This document shows, piece by piece, positions 1 through 10,451 of a stretch of 64,000 nucleotides of DNA. The position numbers and the translations under genes were made by a program. The notes beneath the pieces were generated by a model. That model did no database searches and was not told the DNA's origin. It worked only from the letters and a program-made list of their open reading frames with translations. The number at the start of each line of letters is the position of its first letter. Position 1 is the first letter of the stretch. The DNA comes from Maratus speciosus (lineage: Eukaryota; Arthropoda; Arachnida; Araneae; Salticidae), in contig OZ010791.1 in assembly GCA_963932465.1 (NCBI GenBank), positions 151,821,915 through 151,885,914 of the forward strand, written 5' to 3'.

Positions 1-156
1 AATACGACACATTATATAGTTCTTGATTAAGAGAACCTGTCAATTAGATCGTACTATAACTAGTTTTATAAATATTTTTTGCACCGCATATTGTACTGAA
101 TGTACATTTAAGTGCACTTCATAAGTGCATATCAATTTCATTCTGTTCGAATGGGT

Positions 157-502
157 GTAACATCATCAAAATGCACTTGCTCTAATTTTTCCCATTGGCC
201 ATAATATAACGGAAAACTTTTGGCTGTCCCTGTAATTAAACTATACATATGATTTTCATAAAATTTGAAATGGCTCGACAAAATTATGCAGCAATTATAT
301 ATTTAAAATTTCAGAGCATTCGGCAGGCTGTAACATCATTAAAATGCACTTAAAATAGTTTATTCCCATTGGCCGTAACGTGACGAACTTTTGACTGTCC
401 CGGTAATTAAACCTTACAGCCGATTTTCATAAAATTTGAAATGACTCGACAAAATTATGCAAAAATTTTATATTTAAAATTTCAGACCATTCGGTTCGGT
501 AG
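157..502. repeat. Two tandem 173-bp units
   Basis: Two adjacent units of about 173 bp start at 157 and 330. Each opens with GTAACATCAT and contains CCCATTGGCC, then AAAATTTGAAATG, CTCGACAAAATTATGC and TTTCAGANCATTCGG. The units differ at scattered bases, so the duplication is old. A purine-rich tract with repeated GGACAGAC follows at 520-540, of the kind often seen next to dispersed arthropod repeats. No coding capacity is visible and I do not recognise the family. Confidence 0.8.
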
Positions 503-591
503 TTTTGGCTCTGTTATATGCGGACAGACGGACAGACGGACTGAACGACGACTATAATGTGCTACGTATTTATATAATTACGAACGCACCT

Positions 592-638
592 AAAAATGAG
601 TCAGAAAATAAGCAGTTTGGATTTGAGTACACCTTTAA
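592..638 (-). repeat. Family B MITE end fragment
   Basis: About 47 bp matches, in reverse orientation, the beginning of the family B element described at 3175. It holds AAAATAAGCAGTTTGGAT and ends in GAGTACACCTTTAA, a slightly mutated terminal inverted repeat. The rest of the element is absent, so this is a truncated relic. Confidence 0.7.
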
Positions 639-671
639 CTAACATTCTTCAAATTTTGTATATATAGGGTA

Positions 672-2014
672 GGGGGATACACAGTGAGACATGGTACACA
701 GTGAGACAGCAGCCACTTTGACATATAGTTGTAACTTTTTCTTCAAGCTGGCACACACACATAACGACATCATCTTATGCAACACGTGGATGTAGTTTCG
801 GCACATCAGTTACTCGTCCGACAAAATAGTAAATAATTCCTTATATTATAGTGGTTAAAGTTACATAAACGTCTATTTTAAAGTTTATTTACTTCAATAT
901 GACATATATTTACTTAAAGCTGTTCTCAATTCCAAAAAAGCAGCTTCCTGACATTAGTTTTAATCTACTTTTGTTCGAAAATGCATGAAACTAGCTGGTA
1001 TTGTTGTTCAGAATCTATGTCATCGAGCTGATTTTTCCATTTTTTTGCAAACGCAATACATCTTTCAGAAAATAATGTCAAAGTGGACCTTTCGAACCGA
1101 ATTTCCGCGCGAACGTAGAAAAATCACTCAAGAGCAGGCGAAAAACGAGTTTGTCACGTGATCGATATCGCTTATAACTCAGTGGGTAATTGATTGATCA
1201 AAAAACGGAAAAAACAGTTCAATTCCAAACGCTTCCATGGCCAGGCTTTCCAATTTTATATCTTTCCGTTAAAAAATGAATTTGTAAATGTGTCAGAACA
1301 TTTTGTGCTTGTTCAGCGGAGCAGTTAAGAACAGCCTTAACTAAACCTAGCTCTATCTAATAATAGACTATTTCGGCAAAACGACATAAACTTTTTAAAG
1401 CAATGAAATTGATGTAACAGATGCGGCATCCATTTTGTTAAAACTTAACGAAAGTACACAGTGAGACACACAGTTGTGGTACACAGTGAGACGTGTCTTA
1501 TTGTGTACCTATTATGTGGTTCTTAAGTTTAAAAAAGATATTTATTAATAAAAGAAGGTTTCTCTCTCTCTCTCTCTTTCTCTCTGTGTGTGTGGGCGTG
1601 CGATGGCTATAGGGAAATTTACTAAACGTAAGAGGCTGAAAATTTGCATGAAGGTAGCCCAAGATCTGCCATTGTCCATCCGAGGCTCTTATTTTTAATA
1701 TTTTGAAAATCTAAAAATATTAATTAGAAATCATAAACTGCAGAAAATTATTGATAGAGTGTAAAAATGTATGATTTATGAAAATATATGCATTGTCTCA
1801 CTGTGTACTATTTGTGGTACACAATGAAACAATTTTTGATACTCCGTTATGCTGTTTCTGTGCTTTTATAAATAACTTTTTCAAAACCATATATATATTA
1901 ATGTGTAGCGCATTTGTGTAGCTTAAAGATGTAGCAAAAAAAATTTCAAAAAATAAAAATCGTCGCCATTTGTTAAGTAATAATAATTTTCGTCTCACTG
2001 TGTATTACTCTCCC
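672..2014. mobile_element. TA-flanked element with repeated terminal motif
   Basis: The left end reads GGGGGATACACAGTGAGAC and the right end is its imperfect inverse, GTCTCACTGTGTATTACTC followed by TCCC. Both ends are flanked by TA (670-671 and 2015-2016), which suits a TA target duplication. The terminal motif TACACAGTGAGAC recurs inside at about 693, 1455 and 1480, with inverted or mutated versions near 1797 and 1815. A family A MITE sits inside at 914-1340; without it the element is about 0.9 kb. There is no transposase frame, so it is non-autonomous. I cannot name the superfamily. Confidence 0.6.
914..1340 (+). mobile_element. Family A TTAA MITE
   Basis: A 427-bp element lies between two TTAA sites. 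The left end reads TTAAAGCTGTTCTCAA and the right end TTAAGAACAGCCTTAA, so the inverted repeat is about 14-16 bp with one mismatch. Internal landmarks shared by all family A copies are TTCGAACCGAATTTCCGCGCG, split here near 1095-1112, the palindrome CACGTG (1155-1160), CGCTTATAACTCA and CCATGGCCAGGCTTTC. TTAA duplications are the hallmark of piggyBac-type transposases, so this is inferred to be a piggyBac-mobilised MITE. It has no coding capacity. Confidence 0.8.
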
Positions 2015-2305
2015 TACTCAGAATATTTTGTATATAATGGCAATGGGATTTATTATCGATTTTTGCTAATTTAAGTTCTTTCTTCTTCTTTCGAAAGTTA
2101 AATACTAAATAAAAGGATAACTAAAGTATGACTAAAGTATATTAAAATGCCTCTTCTTGCTGAAATTTATTTGTTTTGTTTTTGTTTTTTTAGTTCAAAT
2201 TTCTCATAGTTTTGCTCTAATCTCATTATGCGAAAGGGGACGATTTTAGGTAGGGTTGAAAGAGACGCTAAAATGTAGGTATGATGAAACATTTCTGATT
2301 GTTTT

Positions 2306-2733
2306 TTAAGGCTGTTCTCAAATCCAGTGGGTCAACTTTCTGACATAAGTTTTAATTCATTTTTGTTCGGAAACGCATGAAACAAGAAGGTTTTTGCTAT
2401 TCAGAAACTATGTCATCGAACTGTGTTTTCCGTTTTCTTGCAAACGCAATATATCTTTCAGAAAATACTGTCAAAGTTGGCATTTTGAACTGAACTTCTG
2501 AACGAAAGAAGAAAATCCAATCAATAAGGGGAGAAAAATGCCGTGTCACGTGATCACAATCGCTTATAACTCAATAGGTAATTGGTTGATCAAAAAATGG
2601 AAAACACAGTTCGATTCCAAATCGCTTCCATGGCCAGGCTTTCTAATTTTATATCTTTCCGTTAAAAAATGAATTTGTAAATGTGTCAAAACATTTTACG
2701 CTTGTTGGGCAAAGCAGTTGAGAACAGCCTTAA
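2306..2733 (+). mobile_element. Family A TTAA MITE
   Basis: This full-length copy begins TTAAGGCTGTTCTCAA and ends TTGAGAACAGCCTTAA, a perfect 16-bp inverted repeat including the TTAA. CACGTG lies at 2547-2552. It carries the same internal landmarks as the 914 copy, with substitutions throughout. Both ends are intact, so it gives the cleanest definition of family A in the window. Confidence 0.85.
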
Positions 2734-3174
2734 GAAACTGTTTTTGGTCACTATACGTGCTTATATGTATGTACGTATAATATTCTCGATTTCTTTTTCT
2801 TTTTTTTTTTTTTACGCGTAGAAGAATAATAGAAATAAATGTATTTCGCTGACGTTTCAGTAAACTGTGCTTCAATCACAGGTACGTTCGTGACTAAGAA
2901 TTGTGTTTGTATATGATACACAGAGCGCTTGAATACTAAAAGAAAAAAACTTTTATGCAAATCTTATTGTTGCCTGTAAATCCGTTTCATTGCAGAAAGG
3001 ACTGACATGCGGGAGAAAGTTTCTTGTTAATATAAGTCTCAACTGAATAAGATTAATTCGAGTGAGGATTGATGAGACTTGTGTAGAAATACTTTGTTTC
3101 GTACCAAGTTTGTTTAAGCTTTTAAAATTCTGAATACAAATTTATATTAACTAAATTTTGAGTAACAAACTTGT

Positions 3175-4040
3175 TTAAGGGTGTACTCAAATCCAAACTG
3201 CTTATTTTCTGACTCATTTTTAAATTCATTTTTGCTCTCAAACGCATCCAATTGGCAGGTGCTCTTATTCAGAAACTATATAATGTGCCGTATTGGTCGT
3301 TTTTTTGATAAAGCCAGAATATATTTATAAAAATGCTGTCAAAGGGGGCATTTTGAACCGAATTTCACGAAGCGACAGTGCTGGGAACGAAAAAAATGGT
3401 CGTACTGTGAAAATAATTGTTTATAAATCAAGTTCTAATTAATTGAACGAAAAATAAAAACACAGGTCGCTTATAAGTCTCTTCAAAAATCACGTCACTA
3501 AGTTTCATGTTTTTACTTTTAAAAATGAGTCTGAAAACGTGGCAGAGCATTTCGAGTTGTTGAGAGGGGAAGCGTATTTTTATTGCACTGTAATACCCGT
3601 CAAGGGTGTACTCAGATCCAAACTGATTATTTTCTGATTCATTTTTAAAATCATTTTTGTTCTGAAATGCATCCAATTTTCTGGTGCTCTTATTCAGAAA
3701 CTATATAATGTGCCGTTCTTGTCGATTTTTTGATAAAAGCAGAATATATTGCAAAAAATGTTGTCAAAGTTGGCGTTTTGAACCGAATTTCCCAAAGTGA
3801 GAGAGCTGGGAACGAAAATAATGGTTATACTGAGAAAATAATTGTTTATAAATCAAGTTCTAATTAATTGAGCGAGAAATGAAAACACACGGCTGCTTAC
3901 TCATCAAAAATCACGTCAGCAAGTTTCATGTTTTTGCTTTTAAAAATGAGTCTGAAAATGGGGCAGAAAATTTCGAGTTGTTGAGTGTGGGAAAATATTT
4001 TTTTGAATACCGCCTTAAGCGTATTTTTATTGCACCGTAA
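3175..4040 (+). mobile_element. Two family B MITEs in a tandem duplication
   Basis: Copy 1 runs from TTAAGGGTGTACTCAA at 3175 to about 3603. Copy 2 runs from about 3600 to CCGCCTTAA at 4018. Family B copies carry AAACTGCTTATTTTCTGA, CAGAAACTATATAATGTGCC and AATTGTTTATAAATCAAGTT. Copy 1 loses its right end and runs into GCGTATTTTTATTGCACTGTAA. Almost the same flank (GCGTATTTTTATTGCACCGTAA) follows copy 2 at 4018-4040. The pair is therefore better explained by duplication of one element plus its flank than by two insertions. No coding capacity. Confidence 0.75.
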
Positions 4041-4440
4041 AAACAGTTAAGAAAGTATCACAATGGTCATTAAAATAGTACCATTTTAATAAAGGTTTTC
4101 GCTTTACCAGGTACACCGTCTGTTGTAAGAGTATTTTTTTTCTGGACCCATGAAATTTTTCGTTAAAAACATAATCTTTGTTATAAACATTCTCTACATT
4201 TGCAGGTTTTACTATGGATATGTATTAAAACTATCAGTCAAAACTTTGAGTGAAAAAAATAAAACTTACAAGAATAAACCCCAATTGCCAGGCTATTACT
4301 TAGAGTTTATGATACTAAAGCTATATAAATACTGATAATACATGACCATAATGTATTTATAAGTGAACTATAATGCATGATTTTTCGTTGTTTTTCTTTT
4401 TATTCATACTCATAGAAAAATAATAGAAACATATCTGTGT
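4041..4440. other. No gene seen
   Basis: AT-rich sequence with a 61-codon open frame at 4150-4335 that has no recognisable motif. I see no repeat boundary or RNA gene here. Confidence 0.5.
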
Positions 4441-4451
4441 TTTTATTTTTA

Positions 4452-4906
4452 CTTTCTTCTATCTTTAATAGAAGAAAGTATTGTAATCGAAATTTTTTTC
4501 GGCTTCCGGTTTTCGACGGATTTACACGTTTTAGGGGTCAGAGATCCCAAAAAACATGCTTATAGAAAATGTCTGTCTGTCAGTGTGTCTGTCGCCATTG
4601 TACCATCAAAAAATGTATGAAGTTATGCATAGAATTGAACAAAATTTTTTTTTTTAAGTTTTTGGCTATGGCAACCAGGTCCTTCCTTCATTTAGAAAAG
4701 ATCCGCCGGAAGGGGGCGATGTAATAGCGATTTTTGTGCGATTTTGAATACTGTACCATCGAAAAGTGTATGAAGTTATGCATAGAATTAAACTAAATTT
4801 TTTGTTAAGTTTTTGGCTATAGCAAGCAGGTCCTCCCTTAATTTGGAAAAAAATCCGCCGGAAGGGGGCGCTGTAATAGCGATTTTTGTGTAATCTTCAT
4901 AATTTA
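4452..4906 (+). repeat. Dispersed repeat with two 153-bp tandem units
   Basis: The leading part (4452-4600) contains TTTCTTCTATCTTTAATAGA, GACGGATTTACACGTTTTAG, GGGTCAGAGATCCCAAAAAA and a GTCTGTCTGTC run. The same block appears in reverse orientation at about 63240-63375 and, more decayed, near 62650-62745, so it is a dispersed family. Two tandem units starting at 4601 and 4754 follow; each contains TGTATGAAGTTATGCATAG and CCGCCGGAAGGGGGCG. No coding capacity. I do not recognise the family by name. Confidence 0.7.
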
Positions 4907-4980
4907 TCGTAGTTCTATTGTACACCAGTGGCTCGTGAATCAACGGGAACTTCCCATCCTGATAAGCCGACTATTCGTGC

Positions 4981-5206
4981 CAAAAGGGTAATTTTATGAC
5001 ATAAGTTTTAATTAATTTTTGTTCGGAAATGTATGAAACTAGCTGGTGTTGTTGTTCAGAAACTATGTCATAGAGCTGGTTTTTTTTTTTTTTTTTTTTT
5101 TTTTTCGTTTTTTTTCAAACGCAATAGATCTTTCGGAAAATAGTATTAAAGTGGACGTTTCGAACCGAATTTCCGCGCGAAAGGAGAAAACCAGTCAAAA
5201 AGGTTG
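4981..5206 (+). mobile_element. Truncated family A MITE
   Basis: This matches the left half of family A, from CAAAAGGG through ACATAAGTTTTAATTAATTT, TTGTTGTTCAGAAACTATG and CGAACCGAATTTCCGCGCG. Neither terminal repeat is present. The internal T-run has expanded to more than 20 T at 5082-5105. The open frame across 5046-5321 is a by-product of this run and is not a gene. Confidence 0.75.
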
Positions 5207-5460
5207 TTTCGCGTTTTTGAGTAGGGGAATTGGGACTTGGGAATTTTTACTTTATCCCAATTTTATGCGCGCGGGGAAAAAAAAAAAAAATCGTAAACGC
5301 CGCATTTGGCAAAGAAATTAATTTTCAAACTCGTAAACGCCGCGACGTTTCTTCCATAAAATACGGTACTTACTTTTAGCCCTCGTGTGATACACTGTAA
5401 AAATAACAAATATGTTTCTTACGACTTTCTTTTTCCGACTGAGTGAAAATTATACAGGGC

Positions 5461-6140
5461 GGAAGTCATAGGCGGAGCGTCAGGGGAGGGGGGGCACGGG
5501 GGGTGCCCCCCAAACTTCTGAACCCCGGGCGCCGAAACAGAAAGCGTAAGGGCGCCAATTGAAGATTTGTTTTTTGTCTTTACATCAAAAATGTATATAT
5601 ATTGAATTTGCATAAAAATGTCTCACAGCCGGAAAATCCAACGGAAAACTAAACCAAATGCATTAAAATTTACAAATATATAAAAAGATTCATCTATAAT
5701 AGAAGACTGCAAATGAATCAGAAAAAAGAGCTGCTCTCTAGGCTATTTTCTTTCTCCAATTTCAAATGTACCATGTACCTTCTATCATTTAAATCACTTC
5801 CTGCGTTAGGAGAATCACTAAAATTTTCCGAGGTGAGTTTCTACTCATCTCTTCTGTGTGAAACTGACCTTCACCGATAATTGCCAAAGGCCAACCGATT
5901 TTCCTGCAGGAAGGGGGGGGGTGCAGAGGGGGCATGTGCCCGGACGCCAGAACGAAAGGCGAAGAGGCCGCCAAATGAAGATTTTGTTTGACTCTGACTT
6001 TTCTGATGAAAATGTTCCATGAAAGCTGTTTAAATTTTTTTTAGCTCTCCCTGAGCAGCGTTGAGTTTTATTTTTTCCGTCTTGCTATGGGAGAGGTCAG
6101 GTAGCTGCCCGGGGCAATAAAAACAAACGGGAGAAAGAGT
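5461..6140. repeat. Diverged G-rich repeat copies
   Basis: Blocks beginning near 5461 and 5900 share a G-rich start, a GGGCGCC-like stretch, then AATTGAAGATTTG or AATGAAGATTTTG and an AT-rich tail. A third copy begins at 6141, where it forms the left part of the hAT-like element listed next. The segments at 5640-5720 and 6290-6380 also match each other (AGATTC followed by CTA or CCTA and AAGACTGCAAAT-like sequence). The three are old related copies. No coding capacity. Confidence 0.55.
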
Positions 6141-6609
6141 CAGGGCCGAAACTAAGGGGGGAGGGGCAGAGTGGTCATGTGCCCTGGGTGCTACACAAGG
6201 GAGCGCCAGATGAAAATTTGGTTTGCCGTTTTATACAATATAAATATGTGCATGTGAAATTTGTACAAAAAAATATTTTTTAGCCGAAAAATCAAAAAGA
6301 AAAGTTGAGTAAAGTGCATTAACATTGTCAAATACATAAAAAGATTCGCCTACAAGACAGCAAATAATAAACTCATTCTTTTTCTTATAATTATTTTTTT
6401 ACATGCACATCACCATATCTGGCCTTAGAAGAGGCGAGGTCAGATGACTGACTGGGACAATAAAAACCAAGCGGTCGAAAATTCACAAAATAAAAAATAA
6501 AAACTTAATTTTGTTGTTTTGAGTCACACATAAATTTGAAAATTAGCAATAGTTTGAAGAAAGTATGTAGGCATATCAATCTATATATAAGAAGAGTGGT
6601 ATAAGTGAT

Positions 6610-6813
6610 TGTTATGTACTGACAATGCGTGAGAGTGCGTCTAAGATTGACTTTAACTTGGACAATACAAGGACTACAACTTCCACTTTCATTCGGGTTC
6701 TGATGTATGTTATTCGATGTTCTTCCATGTAAAGTATCGCGATGTGCCGTTTAATAAATGTTCTTTAGTTATATGCCGGCTTCTTTCTACGGACCCAAAC
6801 ACAAAATATGACA
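6610..6813 (+). repeat. Gypsy 5' LTR
   Basis: The 204-bp repeat starts TGTTATGTA and ends AATATGACA, giving the canonical TG...CA. It matches the 3' LTR at 18427-18632 along its whole length with a modest number of substitutions and small indels, for example TGACAATGCG against TGACCATGCCG. AATAAA at about 6752 may be the polyadenylation signal. GTGAT immediately upstream is half of the target duplication. Confidence 0.93.
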
Positions 6814-6814
6814 T

Positions 6815-6824
6815 TGGCGACGAG
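6815..6824 (+). promoter_or_regulatory. Gypsy primer-binding site
   Basis: TGGCGACGAG begins one base after the LTR. It is the complement of a tRNA 3' end reading CTCGTCGCCA. From memory, that fits serine tRNA of the GCT type, which primes some metazoan gypsy lineages. The position and the initial TGG are what a minus-strand primer site requires. Confidence 0.75.
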
Positions 6825-6912
6825 TAAAAACTGTGATAATTTATTTTGATTAGTTCCAATGTTTTCCTGAACTGTGTTATTAGAATAAGTTTTTAGTTTC
6901 GATTTCTTCACA

Positions 6913-7539
6913 ATGTCATTCGGCAAGCTCGAAGAGTTTCTAGTAGGGAAAACAAACTGGACTGAATATAAAGAGCGCTCAGATATCTTCTTCGCCGTTA
7001 ACAGCATTACTGAAGCTGACAAAAAGCGGGCAATTTTTCTTAGTGTTGAGGGTCCGGCGTTATATTCTGTCATACGATCTTTGTGTACTCCTAATAGTCC
7101 CAATTCTGTGAATTTTGCTGATTTATTGGTAAAGTTAGATGAACATTTTTCACCTAAACCGTCTGAGATTCTTTCCAGATTCAAATTCAACAAAAGAGAT
7201 CAACGTAAAAACTAAACTATTTCTGAATTTATGGGAGAATTGAGAAGACTTTCCGAAAATTGTAATTTTGGACCACAATTAGATTCTAAGCTTCGTGATA
7301 GACTGGTATGTGGTGTTCTTGGTGAAGAGATCCAACGTAAACTTCTATCGGATCCTAAACTGACTTTGACTTCGGCTTTAGATTTAGCGCTGGCGGGAGA
7401 AGCAGCATGTGAAAAAGTCTACAGTCACCGATGCGGAAATCACCATCCATATGGTGAGTGCAAATTTATTAAAGCAACATGCAATTATTGTCATCGTGTT
7501 GGCCATATCGCGAAAGTATGTAATGCTAAAAAAAAATAA
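6913..7539 (+). pseudogene. gag: Gypsy gag (nonsense mutation)
   Basis: Gag is the structural polyprotein that packages the element RNA in a cytoplasmic particle. The frame opens with ATG at 6913, about 100 bp after the primer site, and runs to 7539, except for one in-frame TAA at 7213-7215. The first part has the helical retrotransposon-gag style, with 'KLDEHFSPKPSEILSRFKF'. The second begins 'MGELRRLSENCNFG'. The C-terminus contains a CCHC zinc knuckle, C-NY-C-HRVG-H-IAKV-C, preceded by another Cys/His cluster (CGNHHPYGEC), as expected for nucleocapsid. The stop removes about half the protein, so I call it a pseudogene. Confidence 0.9.
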
Positions 7540-7555
7540 TAAACAGGGGACAAAA

Positions 7556-7950
7556 ACAGCTAAAGTCCAGAAATTTGTTTCAGGTAAGTCAAATATTATT
7601 GATGATGAGTATAATTGCATTTATAATTTAAATTCTGTAGGAAGTGTTATTTATTTTCCTCCTTATGATATTCTTGTTAAATTAAACGGAATTCCACATA
7701 TAATGGAAATTGATTCAGCTTTCTTTGCATTCTATTATTAGTAATGATACCTATGTTAAACTTTGGCCTGTTAATCCTCCTTATTTACTTTCTGTTTCTG
7801 ATCAGTGCTTGTAAACGTGGAGTTCTGAAAAATTAAATGTTGCTGGGTATTTTAATGTTAATGTTTCATATTATTCTAGTGGAGTTAATTTACCTCTTTT
7901 AGTCGTTGAGGGGAAAAGTAAATCATTAATTGGCAGGAGTTGGTTTGATT
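7556..7950 (+). pseudogene. Gypsy protease remnant
   Basis: This lies between gag and reverse transcriptase. One frame (7409-7741) reads through 'ILVKLNGIPHIMEIDSA' and ends in two stops. The layout fits a retroviral aspartic protease, in which Asp-Ser/Thr-Gly is catalytic. Here IDS is followed directly by Ala-Phe-Phe, so the glycine and the normal following residues are missing, consistent with a small deletion. Downstream, other frames still show protease-like 'VVEGKSKSLIGR' just before the reverse transcriptase. The remnant is not functional. Confidence 0.7.
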
Positions 7951-7952
7951 CC

Positions 7953-9865
7953 TTGAATTCAAATTTAACTTCTAATACAAATGTTAATAAAATTTCTGCT
8001 TGCTCATTTGATTCTACATTACATGAATACAGTAATGTTTTTAATGAATCTCTGGGTAAATTTGAGGGACCTCCTGTATCAATTAAAATTGATGAAAATT
8101 GTACACCGAAATTTCTGAAGGCTAGAAATGTGCCTTTCGCCCTACGAAATAAAGTAACTATGGAAATAGAAGAAATGGTTATAAAAGGGAATTTTAGAAC
8201 CTGTTACTTATTCCGATTGGGCAACCCCTGTAGTTCCTGTAGTAAAACAAATGGTCGTATAAGACTGTGTGGTGATTATCGCAGCACGGTAAATCAGGCA
8301 GTAAAACAGTTTACTTATCCTCTTCCCACGGTAAATGAAGTTCTGGCTACTATGACAGGTGATACTTGTCATCAGATTGCAGGTTCGGTAAATTAAAATT
8401 ATTCCATAGTGCGTCGAAGAATAAGAACGTATTCATAAATTAGTTCTAATATATCAAATTCGTAACTTCAATAAATAAACACACTCTACAGCTCGAATTA
8501 AACAACTTCCTTCTTAAATTAAAAAAAAAAACTGATATTTACATTTATTTACAGATATATAGATATATTAATATTATTATTACTCTCATTTGAGAGTTCC
8601 ATTTTTTTTACCGTCACACGGTTTAAATCAAAAGTTACATCTACTCTGAAAAGAAAATCGGAAAACAATAAAATGGGGTTGCCACAGTGCCGACTGACAG
8701 AAAATGGCAAGTATCGCCAAGTTGGCATTCTCAACAACAGGCGGTACAATTTTTTCAAAATTAGATCTTTCTGAGGCATATTTGCAACTTACAGTTGACG
8801 AACAAACTTCCAGGGTGCTAACATTAAATACCCATAAAGGACTTTTCAAAGTAAATAGACTTCCATTTGGCATTTCTGTCGCTGTTGCGATTTTTCAAAA
8901 AAGAATGGAAGAAGTACTAGTAGGTATTGATGGCGTACTGCCATACCTATATGATATATTTATCCAAGGAAAAAATGTTGAGGACCATAATTTATGAGCA
9001 AAACAAGTTCTAGAACGTTTAAAAATCTTTGGTATTCATCTTAAACGTGAAAAGTGTAAATTTGCATCTCCCGAAATTGAATTATTGGGATTTCGTGTAA
9101 ATCAGGGTGGTATCCAGCCAAGTTTTGATAAGGTGAAAGCTATTCATGAGGCCCCAACCCCAAAAAATAAAACCGAATCGCAAGCCTTCTTAGGAATGCT
9201 GAATTTTTATGGCTGTTTTCTAAAGAACAGATCGGATGTGTTAGACCCATTTAATGAATTACTCCGAAACGACAGAGTTTGGCGTTGGACGCCTAAACAC
9301 GATAAAGCTTATACAGCGGCAAAAGAATTATTAAAAAAAGATGTCGTTATTAACTCATTTTGACGAAATATTTCCTGTAATTGTAACTTGCGATGCTTCT
9401 TGCAATGGAGTGGGTGCTGTCTTGAGCCATGTTTTACGTAATGTTAAAGAATCCCCTATTGCCGATCATTCTCGTACCTTATCAAAACCTGAAAGAAATT
9501 ATAGTCAAACAGACCGGGAAGCACTTGCCATAATTTCTGCAGTAAAAAAATTTAATCAGTATCTTCAGGGGCGTAGATTCAAAATTATAACAGATCATAA
9601 ACCACTTTTAGGTCTTTTTAATCCGAACAAACCTCTCTCACAGATGGTTTCACCCCGGGTTCTCAGATGGAGCTTAATCTTAGCTGCCTACGACTATGAA
9701 TTGGAATACAGAAAGGGTAAACAAACAGCTAATGCTGACGCTTTAAGTCGTTTGCCTTTACACACTCCTGAACTTGATGTTCCTGTCCTAATTGAAGTTC
9801 TGTTGTTAGAGTCATCTCCTGTCACACAATTTGATGCTAAGTTTTTGTCTTCGGCTACTAAAAAA
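7953..9865 (+). pseudogene. pol: Gypsy reverse transcriptase and RNase H
   Basis: The N-terminal reverse-transcriptase part (7953 to about 8359) carries 'RIRLCGDYRSTVNQ' and 'YPLPTVNEVL'. Two compensating frameshifts lie near 8188 and 8250. An insert of about 380 bp then breaks the gene. The palm resumes near 8741 with 'SKLDLSEAYLQL' (first catalytic Asp) and 'LPFGIS'. The catalytic YxDD box reads YLYD, with the first Asp lost. An in-frame TGA lies at 8995-8997 and a frameshift near 9345. RNase H (9341-9865) keeps its acidic residues in TCDAS, REALAI, TDHKPL and NADALSR. The copia insertion ends the segment at 9865. Confidence 0.92.
8360..8740. mobile_element. Unclassified insert in gypsy pol
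   Basis: Gypsy reverse-transcriptase homology stops at about 8359 and resumes at about 8741. The intervening 380 bp is non-coding and AT-rich. Near its ends are GATACTTGTCAT (8361-8372) and, inverted, ATGGCAAGTATC (8704-8715), a possible 12-bp imperfect terminal repeat. ACAGG appears on both sides (8355 and about 8736). Exact ends and class are unresolved. Confidence 0.5.
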
Positions 9866-10039
9866 TGATATTAAGGAGTGACCTCTTTGAATATTATATA
9901 TTCTAATATATCATTTTCTCAAAATTAGAAAAAAGGGGTAAGGAATTTCTCGTACCTCAGAATGTCGCAGGTCCACCCCGATCCTTGGTTGAACTTCGTC
10001 AGCGAAGACATCTGCATATTTCACAAGAAAATCCTATAG

Positions 10040-10450
10040 TCTCTCTATTCTAAAAAAAAGTAACTACCGCTGTCACCGCCGCCGCCGCCGCCGCCGCCGG
10101 TTTTGATTTTTTTGTGACCGGAGGTCTTTCTTCGTTAATATTAAGAAAAATAATGCATACAAAAATATGAAAATCGGTAGTATTATACAGAAATGTTTGA
10201 TAAACACACTGATGCAGACAGTTTTCAAATCGAAGAATTATTTTAATCTCTCTATTCTAAAAAAAAGTAACTACCGCTGTCACCGCCGCCGCCGCCGCCG
10301 CCGGTTTTGATTTTTTTGTGACCGGAGGTCTTTCTTCGTTAATATTAAGAAAAATAATGCATACAAAAATATGAAAATCGGTAGTATTATACAGAAATGT
10401 TTGATAAACACACTGATGCAGACAGTTTTCAAATCGAAGAATTATTTTAA
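10040..10450 (+). repeat. Tandem duplication of the Helitron 5' end
   Basis: Two consecutive units start with TCTCTCTATTCTAAAA at 10040 and 10247 and end GAAGAATTATTTTAA at 10246 and 10450. They are 207 and 204 bp long. The length difference is one triplet in an internal CCG run (eight against seven). Otherwise they look identical by eye, so the duplication is recent. Confidence 0.92.
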
Positions 10451-10451
10451 G

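Noticed and set aside
1205..1240. AGTTCAATTCC in family A copies resembles a tRNA-type internal promoter B box, hinting at a SINE.
   Set aside because: There is no A box at the right distance, no cloverleaf and no A-tail. The TTAA-flanked inverted ends identify a DNA MITE instead.
5046..5321. A 91-codon frame starting with a phenylalanine run.
   Set aside because: The run is a T-tract inside a truncated MITE and the rest has no protein-like features.
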